A stretch of 5,365 nucleotides of DNA from Pseudomonadota bacterium (GTDB lineage: Bacteria; Pseudomonadota; Alphaproteobacteria; Rhodospirillales; Magnetospirillaceae): the NCBI GenBank assembly GCA_023437865.1, contig JAEZFE010000345.1, positions 1 through 5,365 on the forward strand, given 5' to 3'. Shown here piece by piece: positions 4,035-5,365 of this stretch. A program made the translations under genes and the position numbers. The notes beneath the pieces are model-generated. The model saw nothing but the letters and a program-made list of their open reading frames with translations, did not search any database and was not told the DNA's origin. Every line of letters starts with the position of its first letter. The first letter of the stretch is position 1.

Positions 4035-5365
4035 ATGTTGGACGTAAAATCGGGGATGTCAGCCGCTTCCGGCGCAGTCGATCTTAACCCTTCGGTCAAT
4101 GACGCTTCTTCCGACGCATTATGGTTGGAAGAGGATCCTCGTCACTCTGCGCCGGTCCCTCGTCATTCCGACACCCTGCCGCCCGCGCACGGAACGCGGC
4201 AGTCTGGCCGGAGTGATGCGCGAGGTGAGAGCATGCGGGAGGATTGGACCGCCACGCCGGCCGCCGGGTTCTTCGACACCGCCCGCCGGCTGGAATTCCT
4301 GGGCATCGGCGCGGATGCCAAGGCGGCGCTGGCCGAGGCGTGGGCCATGGTGGAGCCCGGTCTGCCGCAGATCCTGGGCGATTTCTACGCAATGCTGGGG
4401 CGCAGCGGCGCGTTGGGCGGCATGCTGCGCGACGACGACGCGGTGCCACGGCTGAAAGCCGCCCAGACCGAACATTGGCGCGCCCTGTTCTCAGGCCGCT
4501 TCGACGACGGCTACATGGCGCGGGTGTACCGCGTCGGCGTGGTGCACCAGCGGATCGGATTGGAGCCGCGCTGGTACATGGGCGGCTATGCCTTCATCCA
4601 GCAGCGTCTGCTGGAATTGCTGGCCGCCGGCTGTGGACGCGACAGCCGGCGCTGCGCCCGGTTGGCCGGGGCCATGATCAAGGCGGTGACGCTGGATATG
4701 GACCTCGCCATCGCCTCCTATTTCCGCGCCATGGAGGCCGCCCAGGCCGCCCGGCTGGACTCGATCGCCCGCAGCTTCGAGCTTGACGTCAAGCAATCGG
4801 TGGACGTGGTCGCCTTTGCCGCCGGTCAATTGCGTGGCACCGCCGCCGGGGTGTCGGAGATGGCCGCCGAGACCGGCACCCGTGCCGGCGAGGTGGCGGC
4901 GCTGTCGGTTGAGACCTCGGCCAACGTCCAAAGCGTCGCCTCGGCCTCGGAGGAATTGTCCGTCTCCATCGCCGAAATCGGCCGCCAGGCCGTGCGTTCG
5001 GCCGAGGTGGCGGAGGATGGGGTGGCCCGCGCCGGGCAGACCGCCGACGCGGTGGCGCAACTGGCCCAGGCGGCCAGCAACATCGCCAACGTGGCGCGCA
5101 TGATCGGCCAGGTCGCCAGCCAGACTCACATGCTGGCGCTGAATGCGACCATCGAGGCGGCGCGCGCCGGTGAGGCCGGCAAGGGTTTCGCCGTGGTCGC
5201 CGGCGAGGTCAAGAGCCTGGCGAGCCAGACTGCGCGGGCCACCGAGGCCATCGGCGAGCAGGTGGCCGCCATCCGCGCCGTCACCGATCAAGCCATGGCC
5301 GCGCTGGACGGCATGGGCGGCACCATCACCACCGTGGCCGAAGCCGCTCAGGCCATCGCCTCGGC
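4035..5365 (+). CDS. Soluble globin-coupled methyl-accepting chemotaxis (aerotaxis) sensor, HemAT-like; 3' end beyond window
   Basis: The 443 visible codons read as three parts. Residues 1-66 are polar and low in complexity. About 79-235 is a protoglobin heme domain: [39 protein letters not shown] and [17 protein letters not shown]. His171 is the proximal heme ligand, and Tyr118 corresponds to distal Tyr70 of Bacillus HemAT (both pairs are 53 residues apart). About 245 onward is the MCP signalling helix, reaching the hairpin tip [20 protein letters not shown] (363-382) and [15 protein letters not shown]. There is no transmembrane segment or HAMP domain, so it is cytosolic. In known relatives, oxygen binding at heme alters CheA kinase activity. 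The start at 4035 has GGAGG at 4024-4028. An equally good site (GAGGTGA, 4222-4228) precedes ATG 4233, which would give a product beginning [10 protein letters not shown]. Codons 1-66 have clearly lower third-position GC than the rest. Function class is near certain, the start about even. Confidence 0.93.
   Translation, partial: MLDVKSGMSAASGAVDLNPSVNDASSDALWLEEDPRHSAPVPRHSDTLPPAHGTRQSGRSDARGESMREDWTATPAAGFFDTARRLEFLGIGADAKAALAEAWAMVEPGLPQILGDFYAMLGRSGALGGMLRDDDAVPRLKAAQTEHWRALFSGRFDDGYMARVYRVGVVHQRIGLEPRWYMGGYAFIQQRLLELLAAGCGRDSRRCARLAGAMIKAVTLDMDLAIASYFRAMEAAQAARLDSIARSFELDVKQSVDVVAFAAGQLRGTAAGVSEMAAETGTRAGEVAALSVETSANVQSVASASEELSVSIAEIGRQAVRSAEVAEDGVARAGQTADAVAQLAQAASNIANVARMIGQVASQTHMLALNATIEAARAGEAGKGFAVVAGEVKSLASQTARATEAIGEQVAAIRAVTDQAMAALDGMGGTITTVAEAAQAIAS
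4222..4235 (+). promoter_or_regulatory. Alternative internal start of the globin sensor with strong ribosome-binding site
   Basis: GAGGTGA (4222-4228) is a seven-base match to the anti-Shine-Dalgarno end of 16S rRNA. Its GAGG core stands seven bases before ATG 4233-4235, in frame with the sensor. Starting here removes the 66-residue polar extension and leaves about 12 residues before the globin fold, typical of compact globin sensors. It could be the only start or a second one used alongside 4035. Confidence 0.5.

Noticed and set aside
4491..5291. 266-codon minus-strand frame opposite the globin sensor
   Set aside because: The opposite strand encodes canonical protoglobin and MCP motifs; this frame is Gly/His/Asp-rich shadow.
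1..5365. Mobile element, CRISPR array, tRNA or rRNA
   Set aside because: No transposase, spaced direct repeats, terminal repeats, cloverleaf or conserved rRNA segments were seen.

Overview
The window is GC-rich chromosomal DNA whose proteins read like those of an alphaproteobacterium. The best guess is a Rhodospirillales or Magnetospirillum-like organism, because of the MutL and Pgi sequences, the very high third-position GC and a soluble globin-coupled chemotaxis sensor. This placement comes from protein style only, with no database search. There is no sign of a phage, insertion sequence, CRISPR array, rRNA or tRNA.

Layout: positions 1-1077 (minus) are the first 359 codons of mutL, running off the left edge. 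A 101-bp divergent intergenic region follows, with a G-rich hairpin in the mutL leader and a second hairpin that displays the Shine-Dalgarno sequence of the next gene. Positions 1179-1640 (plus) encode a small single-pass membrane protein whose outer domain resembles the C-terminal domain of type IVb pilins. It converges on a minus-strand pair. That pair is a complete pgi (3695-2073) and, one base after its stop, a small membrane-anchored protein with a BamE/SmpA-like C-terminal pattern (2071-1658). The two convergent genes end in one short hairpin whose two strands carry their stop codons.

Upstream of pgi, about 340 bp (3696-4034) separate it from a divergent plus-strand gene. This gap holds a candidate pgi promoter, an 8-bp inverted repeat, several smaller dyads, and a 22-codon minus-strand ORF with an ideal AGGAGG ribosome-binding site. 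From 4035 to the right edge runs an open frame for a soluble globin-coupled methyl-accepting protein of HemAT type: protoglobin heme domain, then the MCP signalling hairpin, with no membrane segment. It probably senses oxygen or another gas ligand and signals to CheA/CheW. It has two credible starts, 4035 and 4233.

The genes do not form one pathway: mismatch repair, central carbon metabolism and aerotaxis sit side by side. The points most worth a second look are a substitution at the conserved Mg-binding Asn of MutL, the unannotated small ORF, the pilin-like domain on a non-pilin anchor, and the RNA structures around the start codons.
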